Assembly: GCA_009779045.1 (NCBI GenBank)
Contig: WREZ01000094.1
Location: forward strand, 1 to 5,655
Length of the DNA stretch: 5,655 nt
Direction of reading: 5' to 3'
Source of the DNA: Candidatus Bathycorpusculum sp.
Lineage (GTDB): Archaea > Thermoproteota > Bathyarchaeia > Bathyarchaeales > Bathycorpusculaceae
Made by a program: the position numbers and the translations under genes. A model generated the notes under the pieces. The model saw only the letters and a list, made by a program, of their open reading frames with translations, was not told the DNA's origin and did no database searches. Below are positions 4,224 to 5,655 of this stretch, in pieces (the first letter of the stretch is position 1; each line of letters opens with the position of its first letter).

Positions 4224-5372
4224 ATGAGTCTTTGTCAGTCTGATATTGAGCTGTTCTACAAGTTATGGATTACTTTAATTTGGTCTATAAATCAAAAACA
4301 TAAAATTGTACCTGTATTTAAAAAGCCTGTTTACGGTGAGCGCATTAATGAGGAGCCATTTATTGCCATTCGTCCGAAATTGTGGGAAAATCCACAGTGG
4401 ATAGATGAGTTTTTATGCGAAAAAGAATCTAGCGAGTTAAATGAGGATGAAAAAGAAGTCTTAAGAAACTGGCGTAAAAACTTTATAAAAAACCGTTTTA
4501 TAATAGCGAAACATTTGTCAAAATATTCAGTTTTTATGACTTTTGAAGACACTGCAGAGCTTTATGGCGTATATGGCATAAGCGACCCTATCAGAGAAAC
4601 CGCACCTTACCCGGCACCTTGCATAGTTGATACGACATTACTGCCCTTTAAGGATAAAATTATTTATGACAGCTTTCTTGGAACTTATCCCGTTGCTTTC
4701 GGCAAAAACATGAAAGACAGCATAAAAGACGCATATGAAAAAACAAAAGAAACCACAGGAATAGTTGAAGTCATAGGAACACCACCCACACCTATCAAAC
4801 AGCAACTCACCACAAAGAAACCTAAACCTTCAAAAATAGCTCTACCAAGTGTGGACACCAAAGGCGTGAACGTACCAAACTCAATGGCCGCACGGTATGT
4901 GGAAGTTGCAGACATCATTGAAAAATTCTGCGATGAAAAATTAAACAAAGAATACAAGGAAATATGCTTAAAAGCACTTACAAAACTGTGTCGTAAACGT
5001 CCATCACCACTCATAAAGGGCAAGGCACAAACATGGGCTTGCGGAATTATTTACGCCATAGGATCTAGTAATTTTATCTTTGATAAATCTCAACCCATAA
5101 ACATGACAGCAAACGAAATTAGAGAATGGTTCAACCTATCAAAAAGCACAGTTGGCAGTAAAGTCGCTGAAATAAACAAACTTTTAGATTTATCATACTT
5201 CAACACAGAATTCCAACTGAAAACCCTTGTCGATAGAAATCCCATGATATGGTACGTAAAAGTAAACGGACTCATCGTTGACATACGCACTATGCCACGA
5301 GAAGTACAAAAAGAAGCCTACCATAAAGGATTGATCCCATACATTCCAATGGACAAAAAAGAAGAATACTAA
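4224..5372 (+). CDS. DUF6398 domain-containing protein with predicted C-terminal helix-turn-helix
   Basis: A 382-residue soluble protein with two parts. Residues 1-175 form a domain often seen at the front of uncharacterised bacterial and archaeal proteins: FYKLWITLIWSINQKH (11-26), LWENPQWIDEFL (53-64), NRFIIAKHLSKYSVFM (90-105), LYGVYGISDPI (113-123) and VDTTLLPFKDKIIYDSFLG (135-153). A Pro/Lys/Thr linker (about 185-215) leads to a DUF6398 domain (about 222-372): VADIIEKFCDEKLNKEY, then RRPSPL-type KRPSPLIKGKAQTWACGIIYAIG (258-280), and MTANEIREWFNLSKSTVGSKVAEINKLL (294-321). The last reads as a helix-turn-helix, so nucleic-acid binding is plausible but unproven. No enzyme motif or membrane segment is seen. 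It forms a tight operon with the SWIM-like gene. Asn codons switch from AAT (4/4 through residue 73) to AAC (13/15 afterwards), hinting at a mosaic gene. Confidence 0.72.
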   Translation: MSLCQSDIELFYKLWITLIWSINQKHKIVPVFKKPVYGERINEEPFIAIRPKLWENPQWIDEFLCEKESSELNEDEKEVLRNWRKNFIKNRFIIAKHLSKYSVFMTFEDTAELYGVYGISDPIRETAPYPAPCIVDTTLLPFKDKIIYDSFLGTYPVAFGKNMKDSIKDAYEKTKETTGIVEVIGTPPTPIKQQLTTKKPKPSKIALPSVDTKGVNVPNSMAARYVEVADIIEKFCDEKLNKEYKEICLKALTKLCRKRPSPLIKGKAQTWACGIIYAIGSSNFIFDKSQPINMTANEIREWFNLSKSTVGSKVAEINKLLDLSYFNTEFQLKTLVDRNPMIWYVKVNGLIVDIRTMPREVQKEAYHKGLIPYIPMDKKEEY

Positions 5373-5655
5373 GAATCAACCAAAACAACAAAAATGACGC
5401 CAAACATTTTTTGGTATAACACACATTCAACAGTTTAAACAGAAACAGACAAAACGATACCCACTCAACAAACACCTAAAAAACAGGACAAACTAAACAC
5501 AAACAACATTACTTCTTACCACAATAGAACACAAAAATAATTCAACACACCCTTTTACCCAAACTACCAAATACAAACCTTAGCAACTTTAGAAACATAA
5601 TCCACTTCACCCTTAAACACACCAATATTTAGCCACTAAACATTATCAAATATAA
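5373..5655. other. G-depleted spacer with no supported gene
   Basis: By hand count only about 15 of 283 + strand bases are G, with A and C dominating. The - strand therefore reads as G/T-rich and gives a hydrophobic open frame (5475-5290) that overlaps the DUF6398 gene end and has no family resemblance. A weak hairpin, CCAAA/TTTGG at 5400-5404 and 5410-5414 with a T-rich loop, could end the operon transcript. No tRNA, direct-repeat array or element boundary is visible. Confidence 0.5.
5400..5414 (+). terminator. weak hairpin after the DUF6398 gene
   Basis: A 5-bp stem (CCAAA / TTTGG) with a 5-nt loop lies 27 nt after the stop codon, and the second arm carries a run of six T. It is the only terminator-like element after the operon, but the stem is short and no T-run follows it. 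Confidence 0.25.

Noticed and set aside
5290..5475. Hydrophobic 61-codon - strand frame after the DUF6398 gene
   Set aside because: Product of the G/T-rich complement of a G-poor spacer, overlaps a real gene end, and shows no start signal or family motif.
1..5655. CRISPR array, tRNA or rRNA genes
   Set aside because: No regularly spaced direct repeats, cloverleaf-like GTTCxAxxC arm or conserved rRNA wording was found on either strand by eye.

Overview
The window looks like low-GC DNA from a strictly anaerobic prokaryote, most likely an archaeon (a methanogen or Bathyarchaeia-type lineage; rank below domain is not decidable here). Pointers to archaea are the DUF2683-type antitoxin paired with an archaeal-style RelE toxin, TATA-like boxes about 26 nt before short leaders, and a GTGATC ribosome-binding motif before the toxin. 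A clostridial-type anaerobe remains possible, because the rubrerythrin, flavoprotein-rubredoxin and DUF6398 families also occur there.

Layout: (1) 1-195 is a control region ending in a near-perfect 28-bp palindrome that touches the antitoxin start codon. (2) 196-691 (+) is a relBE-type toxin-antitoxin pair with a TTG-started toxin. (3) 692-881 is a G-poor convergent spacer with a 9-bp-stem hairpin. (4) 2161-882 (-) is an oxidative-stress pair: a flavin reductase/rubredoxin fusion (Hrb-like) followed by a reverse-order rubrerythrin. (5) 2162-2876 is accessory DNA holding the N-terminal remnant of an IS1634/IS4-type transposase (2705-2355, -), inverted and direct repeats, and a good TATA box at its right edge. 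(6) 2877-5372 (+) is a tight two-gene operon: a helical protein resembling the C-terminal part of SWIM zinc-finger proteins but with no SWIM finger, then a DUF6398 protein whose C-terminal half contains a helix-turn-helix / cyclin-box-like segment. (7) 5373-5655 is a strikingly G-depleted spacer with no convincing gene.

How the genes work together: the antitoxin should neutralise the RelE RNase and repress its own promoter through the palindrome. Hrb-like protein would pass NAD(P)H electrons through FMN and rubredoxin, and the rubrerythrin would use such electrons to reduce peroxide or O2 to water. The SWIM-less protein and the DUF6398 protein are probably co-translated partners; their function is unknown, and they are the best candidate for an undescribed system. 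Base composition is mosaic: the toxin-antitoxin genes, the transposase remnant, the 3' part of the DUF6398 gene and two spacers are A/C-rich and G-poor on their sense strand, whereas the SWIM-like gene and the start of the DUF6398 gene are not.
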